In this document: positions 51,350-60,816 of the stretch, in pieces
Layout of the letters: each line of letters starts with the position of its first letter
Numbering within the stretch: position 1 is the first letter of the stretch
Assembly: GCF_000429345.1 (NCBI RefSeq)
Contig: NZ_KE386888.1
Location: 3,478-67,037 of the forward strand
Direction: 5' to 3'
Source of the DNA: Desulfovirgula thermocuniculi DSM 16036
GTDB taxonomy: Bacteria; Bacillota; Desulfotomaculia; Desulfotomaculales; Desulfovirgulaceae
Length of the DNA: 63,560 nucleotides
Notes under the pieces: model-generated
What the model saw: only the letters and a program-made list of their open reading frames with translations
Told to the model about the DNA's origin: nothing
The model's database searches: none
Made by a program: the position numbers and the translations under genes

Positions 51350-52169
51350 GGAGTGCTTCAACGGCCTCCGCGAAAGGGAAGAAAAGGGGCTCATTGTTTA
51401 CCTGGCTGCCGGGGACCCGGACTTGGAGACCACCGCCTTGCTGGTCCAGGCGGCGGTGGAGGCAGGCGCCGATATGGTGGAGGTGGGCATTCCCTTTTCC
51501 GATCCGGTGGCAGACGGGCCGGTGATCCAGGGAGCCTACGCGCGGGCTCTGGCCAGAGGGGTAAAGGTGGCGCAAATTCTGGAAATGTGCGCGGACGTGC
51601 GGCAGCGCGTGCAGGTCCCCTTAATTCTCATGAGCTATTACAATCCTATTTTCCGGTACGGCCCGGGTGGCTTCACCAGAGATGCGGCTGCGGCGGGGGT
51701 GGACGGCTTGATCGTCCCCGACCTCCCCCTGGAGGAGTGCGGGGAGCTGCTGCGCCATGCCGACAGCCGGGGTCTGGCCCTCGTTCCCCTGGTGGCGCCC
51801 ACCACCACGGAGGCGCGCCTGGCGGCCATTGCCGATGTGGCCCGCGGGTTTGTTTACTGCGTTTCGGTAACCGGTGTTACCGGGGCGCGGGAGGAAATTC
51901 CGCCTGATTTGGAGAACTTTATGCTCCGTGTAAGGCGGCACGTGCGGCTGCCCTGTGCCGTGGGCTTTGGCATAGCCGGGCCCTTCCAGGCGCGGCGGGT
52001 GGCGCCTTACTGCGACGCGGTGGTGGTGGGCAGCGCGCTGGTGGCCATGGCCGCCGGGGTGCCGGTAGGGGAGAGGGAGGCCCTGGCGCGCCGCGTGGAG
52101 CTGTTTGTGTGCGAGATAAAGGAAGCCTTAAGGCAGTTCTGGGGGGGACTGGAAGTTGCCGGGGTATAA
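51330..52169 (+). CDS. trpA: Tryptophan synthase alpha subunit
   Basis: 279 residues, TIM barrel. Catalytic Glu in [19 protein letters not shown] and Asp in [24 protein letters not shown] follows. Releases indole from indole-glycerol phosphate. ATG at 51330 with GGGGAGAAGA upstream. Overlaps the following DAHP synthase by 14 bases. Confidence 0.95.
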   Translation: MGCRRIEECFNGLREREEKGLIVYLAAGDPDLETTALLVQAAVEAGADMVEVGIPFSDPVADGPVIQGAYARALARGVKVAQILEMCADVRQRVQVPLILMSYYNPIFRYGPGGFTRDAAAAGVDGLIVPDLPLEECGELLRHADSRGLALVPLVAPTTTEARLAAIADVARGFVYCVSVTGVTGAREEIPPDLENFMLRVRRHVRLPCAVGFGIAGPFQARRVAPYCDAVVVGSALVAMAAGVPVGEREALARRVELFVCEIKEALRQFWGGLEVAGV

Positions 52170-52986
52170 GCTGGCCGGCAGGGAAAGCCGCCCGCAGGGC
52201 ACCGTCATTGATCTGGGAACCTGCCGCCTGGGTGCCGGCCAGGTAGCCGTCATTGCCGGTCCCTGCGCGGTGGAGGGCGAGGAGCAGACAATCGGCCTGG
52301 CTCTGGAACTGAGGAGGCTGGGCGTGCACGCCCTGCGGGGCGGGGCCTTTAAGCCGCGCACGTCCCCTTACTCTTTCCAGGGCCTGGGAGAAGAGGGCTT
52401 AAAAATACTGGCCAGGGCGCGGGAGGCCAGCGGGCTTCCCGTGGTTACCGAGGTTACCGATGTGCGCTACCTGGACCTGGTGCTGCGGTACAGCGACATC
52501 CTACAGATCGGCAGCCGCAACATGCAAAATTTTGGCCTGCTCAAAGAGGTGGGGCGGGTGCGGCGCCCGGTGGTGCTGAAAAGGGGGTTTGCGGCCACCA
52601 TTGAAGAGTGGCTTTTGGCCGCCGAGTACATCCTGGCCGAGGGCAACCAGCAGGTAATCCTGTGCGAGCGGGGCATCCGCACCTTTGAAACCTACACGCG
52701 GAACACCCTAGACATTAACGCCATCCCGGCGGCCAAAGAGCTTTCCCACCTGCCGGTTATTGCCGACCCCAGCCACGGCACCGGTCGCCGTTCCCTGGTG
52801 GGGCCGGTGGCCAGAGCAGCCGTAGCCGCCGGGGCCGACGGCCTGATGATTGAAGTACACCCCTGCCCGGAAAAGGCCCTTTCCGACGGTTACCAGTCCC
52901 TTACGGTGGCCGAACTGGAGGACCTGCTGGCCGGGCTGCGCTCTCTGGCCCGCTCTTTGGGCCGGGAAATTCCCGGCCCCCTGTAA
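52156..52986 (+). CDS. aroF: DAHP synthase type I-beta, short form, in trp operon
   Basis: 276 residues without the N-terminal regulatory domain of the second copy. Motifs are [33 protein letters not shown] (split), [10 protein letters not shown] and [12 protein letters not shown]. It makes DAHP from PEP and erythrose-4-phosphate. TTG at 52156 overlaps trpA. As a member of the trp operon it should follow MtrB control. Lack of the N-terminal domain suggests little feedback inhibition. Confidence 0.93.
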   Translation: MPGYKLAGRESRPQGTVIDLGTCRLGAGQVAVIAGPCAVEGEEQTIGLALELRRLGVHALRGGAFKPRTSPYSFQGLGEEGLKILARAREASGLPVVTEVTDVRYLDLVLRYSDILQIGSRNMQNFGLLKEVGRVRRPVVLKRGFAATIEEWLLAAEYILAEGNQQVILCERGIRTFETYTRNTLDINAIPAAKELSHLPVIADPSHGTGRRSLVGPVARAAVAAGADGLMIEVHPCPEKALSDGYQSLTVAELEDLLAGLRSLARSLGREIPGPL

Positions 52987-52993
52987 AAAACAG

Positions 52994-53023
52994 TTGTTTT
53001 GGCGTTGTTTTTTGTGTTAAGAT
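52994..53023 (+). promoter_or_regulatory. Promoter before second DAHP synthase
   Basis: TTGTTT (52994-52999), 18-base spacer, TAAGAT (53018-53023). Marks an independent transcript start after the trp operon. Confidence 0.45.
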
Positions 53024-53081
53024 TGCAGTGTAGCCAGTTTTTTGTGCCGGCAGGACGGTGGGACGGATAGGAGGTGAGTTT

Positions 53082-53108
53082 TTGCCGCTTTGGTTAGGGT
53101 TTTTCTAG
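53082..53108 (+). CDS. Possible aromatic leader peptide MPLWLGFF
   Basis: AGGAGGTGA (53069-53077) is followed by TTG and an 8-residue frame, M-P-L-W-L-G-F-F, ending at TAG 53106-53108. It contains Trp and two Phe. It lies between a promoter and a hairpin with a T run, just before a DAHP synthase gene. This is the layout of a ribosome-mediated attenuator. Such short frames can occur by chance. Confidence 0.45.
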   Translation: MPLWLGFF

Positions 53109-53123
53109 TTCTTGTTTCTTTGT

Positions 53124-53147
53124 GGGGTTGTAAAATCCCCTCTTTTT
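53124..53147 (+). terminator. Possible attenuator hairpin before second DAHP synthase
   Basis: GGGG (53124-53127) can pair with CCCC (53137-53140) across TTGTAAAAT, followed by TCTTTTT. The stem is short, so termination may be weak. Confidence 0.45.
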
Positions 53148-53199
53148 AGTTTTGCACACAAAATATAAGGCAGGACAGAAGGACGGGAGGGAAGGTTTC

Positions 53200-54243
53200 A
53201 TGATTGTCATCATGCAGCAGGAAGCCACCGAGGAGCAAATAGGGGCGGTGGTGGAGCGCCTGACAAAGAACGGCTTTCAGGCGCACCTTTCCCGCGGCGT
53301 GGAGCGCACCATCATCGGGGTCATTGGCGACCGCACGCGGCTTTTCGACATGGCCCTGGAGGCCATGCCCGGGGTGGAAAAGGTGGTGCCTGTGCTCCAG
53401 CCCTACAAGCTGGCCAGCCGTGCCTTTCACCCGGAAAACAGCCTGGTTCCCGTCGGCGACCTGGTCATCGGGGGAGAGGAGGTTCACGTCATGGCCGGCC
53501 CCTGCGCGGTAGAGAGCGAGGAGCAGTTGCTGGAGACGGCCGTGCAGGTGAGAGCTGCCGGGGCCACCGTTTTGCGCGGGGGCGCCTTTAAGCCCCGCAC
53601 TTCCCCCTACTCCTTTCAGGGCCTGGAGGAAGAGGGCTTGAAGATACTGGCCAGGGCCAGGGAGCTTACCGGGCTGAAAATCGTCACCGAGGTCATGGAT
53701 ACGCGCTCCCTGCCCCTGGTGGCGGAGTACGCCGACATCCTGCAGATTGGCGCCCGCAACATGCAGAATTTTACCCTCCTGCGGGAGGTTGCCAGGATAA
53801 ATAAACCGGTGCTCTTGAAGAGGGGCATGTCGGCTACCATTGAAGAGTGGCTCTTGGCCGCCGAGTACATTATGTCCGGGGGCAACCACCAGGTAATCCT
53901 GTGCGAGCGGGGCATCCGCACCTTTGAAACCTACACCCGCAACACGCTGGACCTTTCCGCCGTCCCGGTGGTTAAGTACCTGAGCCACCTGCCGGTGGTG
54001 GTCGACCCCAGCCACGGCCTGGGCAAGTGGCGTTTTGTGCCGGCCATGGCCAGGGCGGCCATTGCCGCCGGGGCCGACGGGTTGCTGGTCGAGGTCCACC
54101 CTAACCCTGCGGAGGCCCTTTGCGACGGTCCCCAGTCCCTGACGCCGGAAAACTTCCGCCAGATGATGGAGGAACTGGCCCGCGTGGCAGAGGTGATGGG
54201 CCGCCGCCTGGGTGGGGGGGCCGGGCCGTGTTCGTGCAGGTAA
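53200..54243 (+). CDS. aroF: DAHP synthase type I-beta with N-terminal regulatory domain
   Basis: 347 residues. An N-terminal ferredoxin-like domain ([21 protein letters not shown]) precedes the catalytic domain with [23 protein letters not shown] and DPSHGLGKW. In Thermotoga-type enzymes this domain gives Tyr/Phe feedback. ATG at 53200 follows GGGAGGG. It heads the tyrA-aroA-cmk-plsC-ispH/rpsA gene string and overlaps tyrA by 16 bases. Confidence 0.94.
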   Translation: MIVIMQQEATEEQIGAVVERLTKNGFQAHLSRGVERTIIGVIGDRTRLFDMALEAMPGVEKVVPVLQPYKLASRAFHPENSLVPVGDLVIGGEEVHVMAGPCAVESEEQLLETAVQVRAAGATVLRGGAFKPRTSPYSFQGLEEEGLKILARARELTGLKIVTEVMDTRSLPLVAEYADILQIGARNMQNFTLLREVARINKPVLLKRGMSATIEEWLLAAEYIMSGGNHQVILCERGIRTFETYTRNTLDLSAVPVVKYLSHLPVVVDPSHGLGKWRFVPAMARAAIAAGADGLLVEVHPNPAEALCDGPQSLTPENFRQMMEELARVAEVMGRRLGGGAGPCSCR

Positions 54244-55325
54244 CTATTGTGGGTGTGGGCTTAATAGGCGGGTCCTTGGGCCTGGCACTGCGCCGCCGCC
54301 GCCTGGCCGGGCAGGTGGTGGGAGTGGATAAAAACCCGCACAACCTGCTCCTGGCTATAGAGGCGGGGGCAATTGACCGCGCTGCTGCCGGCCTGGCCGA
54401 GGGCCTGGCCGGGGCCGAGGTGGTGGTGCTGGCCGTGCCGGTGATGGAAGTGCTGGAACTCCTCCCGGCCATAGGGAGGATGCTCTCCCCGGGGACGGTG
54501 GTCACCGATGTGGGCAGCACGAAGGCGGCTGTATGCCGGCGCGCTGCCGAAGCCATGCCTTCCCACAGCTGGTTTGTCGGGGGTCACCCCATGGCCGGCT
54601 CCGAACAGGCGGGCATGGCCGGCGCCGACCCTTACCTCTTTGAAAACGCCTACTACATTTTAACCCCTCTCCCCGCCACGCCCGGGGGGGCGCTAGGTAA
54701 GGTCCGCGCCATGGCCGAGGGCGTGGGGGCAAGGGTGGTGGAGATGGATCCCGCATTCCACGATACCGCTGTGGCCCTTATCAGTCACCTTCCCCACCTG
54801 GCGGCTGTAGCCCTGGCCAACGTTTTGGCCGAGGCTCCGCACGGGGAGAGCTGCCTTTCCCTGGCCGCCGGGGGGTTCCGGGATACCACCCGTGTGGCCT
54901 CCGGCAACCCGCAGATGTGGAAGGACATTTTCCTTACCAACTCCCAGCCCGTTTTAGAGGCCCTAGCCTGCTTCCGGGCACAGCTCGAGCGTCTGGAAAA
55001 GGCCATCCGGGAAGGTAGAGAGGAAGAGATCCTGTACCTGCTCCAGAAAGCCAAAAAGCTCCGCGATGCCCTCCCCGCCCGGGCCCGCGGCTACCTGCCG
55101 GCCATGTACGAGATCGTGGTGGCCGTGCCCGACCGCCCGGGAATGCTTGCCCGGCTTACCGGCCAGCTGGGGCAGGCCGGCATTAATATCGCGGATATCG
55201 AGATCCTGCGGGTGCGCGAGGGCGAGGGAGGTTCCATACGCCTGGCCTTTGCCACGCCCGCAGAGCAGGAACAGGCCACAAGCATATTGCGCGGGGCCGG
55301 TTACCAGGTGGTGAAAAGGGAGTGA
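54228..55325 (+). CDS. tyrA: Prephenate dehydrogenase with ACT domain
   Basis: About 365 residues. NAD-binding [16 protein letters not shown], then [22 protein letters not shown] and a helical dimer domain. A C-terminal ACT domain ([21 protein letters not shown]) probably binds an aromatic amino acid. GTG at 54228 gives the expected N-terminus. It oxidatively decarboxylates prephenate towards Tyr. Confidence 0.93.
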   Translation: MFVQVTIVGVGLIGGSLGLALRRRRLAGQVVGVDKNPHNLLLAIEAGAIDRAAAGLAEGLAGAEVVVLAVPVMEVLELLPAIGRMLSPGTVVTDVGSTKAAVCRRAAEAMPSHSWFVGGHPMAGSEQAGMAGADPYLFENAYYILTPLPATPGGALGKVRAMAEGVGARVVEMDPAFHDTAVALISHLPHLAAVALANVLAEAPHGESCLSLAAGGFRDTTRVASGNPQMWKDIFLTNSQPVLEALACFRAQLERLEKAIREGREEEILYLLQKAKKLRDALPARARGYLPAMYEIVVAVPDRPGMLARLTGQLGQAGINIADIEILRVREGEGGSIRLAFATPAEQEQATSILRGAGYQVVKRE

Positions 55326-56614
55326 ACTGGGAAATAACCCCTCCCAGGGCTTTAAAGGGAAGCGTTTCCGTGCCCGGCGACAAGTCCATCTCGCACCGGG
55401 CCGCACTGCTGGGCGCCCTGGCCGAGGGCGAAACGTGGGTGGAGAACTTCCTTGCCGGGGCCGACTGCCTGGCCACCATCAGGTGCCTGGCCGCCATGGG
55501 GGTTACCTTTGAGGGACCCGACGAAAAGGGCTGCCTGGTGGTGCACGGGCGCGGCAGGCGGGGTTTAAGGGAGCCCGCGGACGTCTTGGATGCGGCCAAT
55601 TCCGGCACCACAATGAGGCTTTTGCTGGGCGTTTTGGCCGGGTGCCCCTTTTTCAGCGTTATAACCGGGGATGCCTCCTTGCGCCGCCGCCCTATGGGGC
55701 GGGTGGTGGAGCCCCTGTCCCGCATGGGCGCGAGCATCTGGGGCCGCCAGGGAGGAAAGTTTGCTCCCCTGGCCGTGCAGGGGGGCGAGCTGGAGGCCAT
55801 CAGCTATACCCTTCCCGTGGCCAGCGCCCAGGTGAAGTCGGCCCTTCTCCTGGCCGGCCTTTTTGCCCGCGGCGAAACCCGCATAACCGAGCCGGTGCCC
55901 ACCAGGGACCACACCGAGCGCATGCTGGAACAGTTCGGGGCAGAGGTGCGCAGGGAGGGCAATACCCTCTGCATCAGGGGAGGGCAAGGCCTTGCGGGTT
56001 GCCGGGTGGTGGTCCCGGGCGATATCTCCTCGGCGGCCTTTCTCATGGTGGCGGCGGCAGTAGTGCCGGGTTCCGACGTCACCGTGCGCGGGGTGGGAAT
56101 AAATCCCACCCGCGACGGCATTATAGAGGTTCTAAAACAAATGGGGGCGGATATAGAAATATCTAACCGCGGTTACCTCGGGAACGAGCCGGTGGCCGAC
56201 ATCAGGATCCGCCACTCCCGGCTTACGGGGGTCACCATCGGCGGGGAAATTATCCCCCGGCTCATTGACGAAATACCCGTGCTGGCCGTGGCCGGTGCCC
56301 TGGCAGAGGGGGAAACGGTGATTAAAGATGCGGGTGAGCTGCGGGTAAAGGAGAGCGACCGCCTGGAAACGGTGGCTGCCGGGCTTAAAAAACTTGGGGC
56401 CGAGGTGGAGGTTATGTCAGATGGCCTCCGGATAAGAGGGGGCCGCCCCCTCACCGGCACCGTTTTGCAAAGCCACGGGGACCACCGGGTGGCCATGGCC
56501 ATGGCCGTGGCCGGGCTTGTGGCCAGGGGCAAAACGCAAGTTCAAGACACCGCATGTGTGGACGTTTCCTTCCCCGGTTTTGTCGTTATTTTAAATTCCC
56601 TGCGGGTAGACTAA
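55322..56614 (+). CDS. aroA: EPSP synthase
   Basis: 430 residues. Motifs are VPGDKSISHRAALLGALAEG, NSGTTMRLLLG, SLRRRPMGR and LRVKESDRLE, and SHGDHRVAMAMAVAG. Transfers enolpyruvyl from PEP to shikimate-3-phosphate. GTG start overlapping tyrA by four bases. The sequence LLGALAEGET is typical of the class of enzymes found in Firmicutes. Confidence 0.95.
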   Translation: MNWEITPPRALKGSVSVPGDKSISHRAALLGALAEGETWVENFLAGADCLATIRCLAAMGVTFEGPDEKGCLVVHGRGRRGLREPADVLDAANSGTTMRLLLGVLAGCPFFSVITGDASLRRRPMGRVVEPLSRMGASIWGRQGGKFAPLAVQGGELEAISYTLPVASAQVKSALLLAGLFARGETRITEPVPTRDHTERMLEQFGAEVRREGNTLCIRGGQGLAGCRVVVPGDISSAAFLMVAAAVVPGSDVTVRGVGINPTRDGIIEVLKQMGADIEISNRGYLGNEPVADIRIRHSRLTGVTIGGEIIPRLIDEIPVLAVAGALAEGETVIKDAGELRVKESDRLETVAAGLKKLGAEVEVMSDGLRIRGGRPLTGTVLQSHGDHRVAMAMAVAGLVARGKTQVQDTACVDVSFPGFVVILNSLRVD

Positions 56615-56637
56615 GCCTGGTGGACGGGAAGGAAAAA

Positions 56638-57342
56638 ATGGGGCAGTGTCGAAGTATTAAGGGTATGCGTCCGCGCCTCTGGATTGCCATTGACGGCCCG
56701 GCTGGCTCAGGAAAGAGCACCGTGGCCAGGATGCTGGCCCGCCGGCTAGGCCTCCTGCACGTCGATACCGGCGCCATGTACCGGGCGCTCACGCTAAAGG
56801 CCCTCAGGGAAGGCGTCGACCTCCAGGACGAGGAGGCGCTGGTGGAGCTGGCCAGGAGAACGCACATAACCCTGACCCCTGCATGTTCCGGCGGTGGAGT
56901 GCGCGTCTTCCTGGAAGGGGAGGACGTCACCGAAGCCGTTCGCAGCCCGGAGGTATCCCGCAGCGTTTCTCTCGTCGCCAGGGTTCCCGGCGTAAGGGAG
57001 CTCATGGTGCGCTGGCAGCGGGAGATGGCCGCGCAGTGGGGGGGCGTGGTCATGGAAGGTCGGGATGTGGGGACGGTGATTTTGCCCGACGCCCAGCTGA
57101 AGGTTTTCCTCACCGCCTCCCCTGAGGAACGGGCGAGAAGGCGCCAGCAGGACCTGCTTGCCCAGGGCTACCGCGTGGACCTGGAGCGGCTGGTGCAGGA
57201 AATATCCGAACGGGACCGCCTGGATCGCTCCCGACCGGTGGCGCCGCTGGTGCCTGCTCCCGACGCCTGGGTTATCGACAGCTCCGGCCTTACCGCCGAG
57301 GAAGTGGTGGAGATGATTACCGCCCGGGTCCTGGGGGGGTGA
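56638..57342 (+). CDS. cmk: Cytidylate kinase
   Basis: About 234 residues. P-loop GPAGSGKSTVARML, then HVDTGAMYRALT and VMEGRDVGTVILPDA. Phosphorylates CMP and dCMP. ATG at 56638 has GGAAGG upstream; ATG 56665 lacks a usable site. Overlaps plsC by four bases. cmk-plsC-ispH-rpsA is a common order in Clostridia. Confidence 0.95.
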   Translation: MGQCRSIKGMRPRLWIAIDGPAGSGKSTVARMLARRLGLLHVDTGAMYRALTLKALREGVDLQDEEALVELARRTHITLTPACSGGGVRVFLEGEDVTEAVRSPEVSRSVSLVARVPGVRELMVRWQREMAAQWGGVVMEGRDVGTVILPDAQLKVFLTASPEERARRRQQDLLAQGYRVDLERLVQEISERDRLDRSRPVAPLVPAPDAWVIDSSGLTAEEVVEMITARVLGG

Positions 57343-57932
57343 TGGCCCTGTTCTACCGCTTTGCCCGCCTTGTCTGCCGCCTCGTGCTGCTCCTTTTGAG
57401 GCGCTGGAAGGTGGAGGGCGCGGAGAACCTGCCCCCCACCGGGGGTGTCCTGGTAGTGAGCAACCACGCCAGCTACTGGGACCCGGTGGTGGTGGGCTGT
57501 GCGTTGGGGCGCCAGGTTCATTTTATGGCCAAAGCCGACCTCTTTAAAATACCGCTTCTGGGAGCCGTTATCCGTGCCCTGGGTGCCTTTCCCGTGCAGC
57601 GGGGAAGTGGTGATCGCCAGGCCATAAGGCGGGCCCTGGAGCTGCTGGAGGAGGGCAAGGTGGTGGGCATTTTCCCGGAGGGTACCAGGAGCAAGACGGG
57701 TACGCTGTTAGACCCCCACCGGGGAGCGGCCATGCTGGCTCTGCGAGCGAAAGTGCCGGTGTTGCCCATGGCCCTGCTCAACACTCCCGGGGTATTCGGC
57801 AGGGTGCGGGTGCGCGTGGGCAAGCCCCTTTACTTTGCGGGGAATGGGGAGGCCTTTGGCCGGCGGGATTATCAAGCCGTAAGCCGGGAAATCATGCAGG
57901 AGATCAAGAGACTCATGGATAAAGAACGGTGA
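57339..57932 (+). CDS. plsC: 1-acyl-sn-glycerol-3-phosphate acyltransferase
   Basis: 197 residues. An N-terminal membrane stretch is followed by HX4D in SNHASYWD and the substrate motif FPEGTRSKTG. Makes phosphatidic acid at the membrane. GTG start overlapping cmk; overlaps the next gene by four bases. Confidence 0.93.
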   Translation: MMALFYRFARLVCRLVLLLLRRWKVEGAENLPPTGGVLVVSNHASYWDPVVVGCALGRQVHFMAKADLFKIPLLGAVIRALGAFPVQRGSGDRQAIRRALELLEEGKVVGIFPEGTRSKTGTLLDPHRGAAMLALRAKVPVLPMALLNTPGVFGRVRVRVGKPLYFAGNGEAFGRRDYQAVSREIMQEIKRLMDKER

Positions 57933-59983
57933 TTTTTCCCATGCAGGTGCTGCGGGCGGCTAAAGCCGGTTTCTGCTTCGGGGTAAGGAGGGCGCTGGAT
58001 CTTGCCCTGGCTACGGTGAAGGAGCGGGATGGACCCGTTTACTGCCTGGGCCCGCTGATTCATAACCCCCAGGTGATGGAGAGGCTGGCCCGGGAGGGAG
58101 TTTTGGAAATAGCCCGGGTGGAGGAGGCGGCGCCGGGAGGAAAGCTCATTGTCCGTTCCCACGGGGTGGGCCCGTCCGTCCTGGCCGCTGCCCGAGAACG
58201 AAACTTGAAGGTAGTGGATGCTACATGCCCCTTTGTGGGCAGGGCACAGAGGTTGGCTCACCGCCTGGCCGCCAGCGGGGTGCTGGTGGTCGTGGTGGGA
58301 GACAGGGATCATCCCGAGGTACAGGGTATTGTGGACTGGACCGGTGGGCGGGCGGTGGTGGTTGAAAGCCCGGAGGAGGCTCGCGAGCTGCCGGGGGCTC
58401 CTTCGGTGGCTGTTCTGGCCCAGACCACTCAGCCGCTGGCCAATTTCCAGGCAGTGGTGGATGTCCTGCGGCAGAAGAGCGGGGATTTACAGGTGTATAA
58501 CACCATCTGTCATGCCACCGAGGCCAGGCAAAGGGCCGCCCTGGAGCTAACCAGGAAAGTGGAAATTATGGTGGTGGTTGGCGGGGCGGCCAGCGCTAAC
58601 ACGCGAAAGCTAGCGGCCCTGTGCCGGCAGGCAGGTGTACCGACCTACCAGGTGGAAACTGCCCGGGATCTCTCTCCCCGCTGGTTTGAGGGGGTAAAGG
58701 TAGCCGGTTTAACGGCAGGGGCATCCACTCCTGACTGGATCATTGAGGAGGTAGAGCAGCGCATGAAAGAACTGGGCGAAATGGTGGGCGCAAACGAGCC
58801 CGTGGCCGCTAACGGGGCCAGCGGCGAGGAAACTGCCGCCGAGTCCATGAGGGAAGCAGTGGAAGTAAAGTCCCTTCGCCCCGGCCAGGTGGTGAGGGGC
58901 ATGGTGGTTCACGTAGCCCCCGATGAGGTCCTGGTGGACGTGGGCGCCAAGGCGGAAGGAGTTATCCCCGCCAGGGAGCTCTCCTGTTGCCAGGTAGCCC
59001 ACCCGGAGGAAGTGGTGAAGGTTGGCGATGAAATTGAGGCGGTGGTCATCAAGGCCGAGGACAACGAAGGCCGGCCCGTCCTTTCCAAGCAGCGGGCGGA
59101 TGCTGCCCGGGCCTGGGTGGAGCTTGCGGAGTGCTTTAACACCGGCCGGCCGGTGGAAGGCGTCGTACGGGAAGTGGTTAAAGGCGGCCTGATTGTGGAC
59201 GTAGGCGTGCGCGCCTTCCTGCCTGCTTCCCTGGTGGAAATAGGCTATGTCGAGGACCTCGGCAAGTACGTAGGGCAAACCATTCGGGCCAAGGTAACGG
59301 AGCTCAACCGTGGCCGCCGCAAGGTGATCTTAAACCGCAAGGCCCTCCTGGAAGAAGAAGCAGCGCAGCGGAGAAAGGCGCTCCTGGAGGAACTGCAGGA
59401 GGGCCAGGTGGTGCGCGGCGTGGTGCGCCGCATTACCGACTTCGGTGCCTTTGTGGACATTGGCGGCATAGACGGCTTGCTTCACGTTTCGGAGATGGCC
59501 TGGCACCGGGTCAGCCACCCTTCCGATGTGGTGAATATCGGCGACGAGCTGGAGCTTAAAGTGCTGCGGGTAGACAGGGAAAACGAAAAGGTTTCCCTGG
59601 GCTTGAAGCAACTCCTTCCCGACCCGTGGGAGAAGGTGGCGGAAAAGTACCCTGTGGGCAGCACCGTGCAGGCCAGAGTGGTCAGGCTGGCGCCCTTCGG
59701 CGCCTTTGTGGAGCTCGAGCCCGGCGTGGAAGGGCTGGTGCACATTTCCCAGCTGGCCGACCGCCGCGTGGAAACTCCCGACGAGGTGGTTAAGGAAGGA
59801 GACGAGGTGGAGGTAAGGGTCCTGAGCGTCGACCCTGCTGAAAAGCGCATCCGCCTCTCCATGAGGCCCGCGCCGCGGGGCAGGGGCAAGAGGGAGCGCT
59901 CCAGGGAGCCCAGGTACCAGACGGGCGAGGGCGGCGAGCGGATTACCATTGGCGAAGTGGTCGGGGATCTTTTTGAAAAGTAA
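57929..59983 (+). CDS. ispH: HMBPP reductase IspH fused to ribosomal protein S1-like domains
   Basis: 684 residues. Residues 1-285 are IspH; three cluster Cys are in AGFCFGVRRAL, DATCPFVGRA and NTICHATEAR. Four S1 RNA-binding repeats follow from about residue 315: GQVVRGMVVHVAPDEV, GRPVEGVVREVVKGG, GQVVRGVVRRITDFGAF and GSTVQARVVRLAPFGAF. IspH makes IPP and DMAPP, the S1 part probably aids mRNA binding on ribosomes. The fusion is known from several Clostridia. GTG at 57929 overlaps plsC; an ATG at 57941 would also fit. Confidence 0.94.
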   Translation: MIFPMQVLRAAKAGFCFGVRRALDLALATVKERDGPVYCLGPLIHNPQVMERLAREGVLEIARVEEAAPGGKLIVRSHGVGPSVLAAARERNLKVVDATCPFVGRAQRLAHRLAASGVLVVVVGDRDHPEVQGIVDWTGGRAVVVESPEEARELPGAPSVAVLAQTTQPLANFQAVVDVLRQKSGDLQVYNTICHATEARQRAALELTRKVEIMVVVGGAASANTRKLAALCRQAGVPTYQVETARDLSPRWFEGVKVAGLTAGASTPDWIIEEVEQRMKELGEMVGANEPVAANGASGEETAAESMREAVEVKSLRPGQVVRGMVVHVAPDEVLVDVGAKAEGVIPARELSCCQVAHPEEVVKVGDEIEAVVIKAEDNEGRPVLSKQRADAARAWVELAECFNTGRPVEGVVREVVKGGLIVDVGVRAFLPASLVEIGYVEDLGKYVGQTIRAKVTELNRGRRKVILNRKALLEEEAAQRRKALLEELQEGQVVRGVVRRITDFGAFVDIGGIDGLLHVSEMAWHRVSHPSDVVNIGDELELKVLRVDRENEKVSLGLKQLLPDPWEKVAEKYPVGSTVQARVVRLAPFGAFVELEPGVEGLVHISQLADRRVETPDEVVKEGDEVEVRVLSVDPAEKRIRLSMRPAPRGRGKRERSREPRYQTGEGGERITIGEVVGDLFEK

Positions 59984-60004
59984 CCCGTGAGAGGTTTTGG
60001 CTCG

Positions 60005-60038
60005 GGCGGTGCCCGCAAAAGGCACCGCCTTGTTTATT
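60005..60038 (+). terminator. Terminator after ispH-rpsA
   Basis: GGCGGTGCC (60005-60013) pairs with GGCACCGCC (60021-60029), followed by TTGTTTATTTT. It ends the aroF-to-ispH transcript. Confidence 0.85.
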
Positions 60039-60102
60039 TTGCATATTTAGGACTGCCCGGGGCAGGCTAAAAAAGAAATCGCACGGTAGGGGAGGTTAGA
60101 AA

Positions 60103-60816
60103 ATGACCGGCTTTCCCGTAGGCATCACGGCGCTGGTAATAGTTACCCTGCTCATTTTTATCGGCCTTGCCCACCGGGCCTTAGACCGCATGCGCCTCTC
60201 CGACCGCGGTGCCCTGGCGGTGATCGTGGCCATGATTATCGGCAGCTTTATTGACCTGCCTGTTCCCGGCGCCCGCTATCCCGTTACGGTAAACGTGGGC
60301 GGGGGCCTGATACCCTTGGGCCTGGCCGTATACCTCCTGGTGAAGGCCGGTACAGCCAGGGAGCGCGCGCGCGCCCTCGCCGGGGCGGCGGTCACGGCCC
60401 TGGCGGTGTATGTAGTGGGCTCGCTGATCATGCGCGGACTGCCGGAGCCCGGCGGAAGGTACGAGGTCCTGGATGCCCTCTGGCTTTACCCCCTGGTGGG
60501 GGGTGTGGTGGGCTACCTGGCCGGGCGTTCCCGGCGGGGGGCCTTTGTCTCCGCCACGCTGGGCCTGCTGGCCATGGACATCGGCTACTACCTGTGGCTG
60601 CTCGCGCGCGGCGCTCCTGCCGGCAGGGTGGCCATAGGGGGAGCCGGTGCCTTTGACGCCATCGTTCTGGCCGGTATACTGGCCGTGCTCCTGGCCGAGG
60701 TGGTGGGTGAGGTGCGGGAGCGGCTGCAGGGCGGGCCGGCGGTGAGAGGCCGCCCGGAGCCCCTGCTCCGGGCCCTGCGCAAACCGGATTTAGGCAAAGG
60801 GGGGGATGAAGAGTGA
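60103..60816 (+). CDS. DUF1614 family membrane protein
   Basis: 237 residues with about seven hydrophobic helices. NVGGGLIPLGLAVYLLVKAG and AVIGGAGAFDAIVLAGILAVLLAE-like phrases (here VAIGGAGAFDAIVL) are typical of DUF1614. Function unknown. ATG start with AGGGGAGG upstream. Overlaps spoIIP by four bases, which suggests a sporulation link. Confidence 0.8.
   Translation: MTGFPVGITALVIVTLLIFIGLAHRALDRMRLSDRGALAVIVAMIIGSFIDLPVPGARYPVTVNVGGGLIPLGLAVYLLVKAGTARERARALAGAAVTALAVYVVGSLIMRGLPEPGGRYEVLDALWLYPLVGGVVGYLAGRSRRGAFVSATLGLLAMDIGYYLWLLARGAPAGRVAIGGAGAFDAIVLAGILAVLLAEVVGEVRERLQGGPAVRGRPEPLLRALRKPDLGKGGDEE

Noticed and set aside
54120-54227. N-terminal extension of tyrA
   Set aside because: It is an out-of-frame reading of the DAHP synthase gene, rich in Gly, Pro and Arg. 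The dinucleotide fold begins right after the GTG at 54228.
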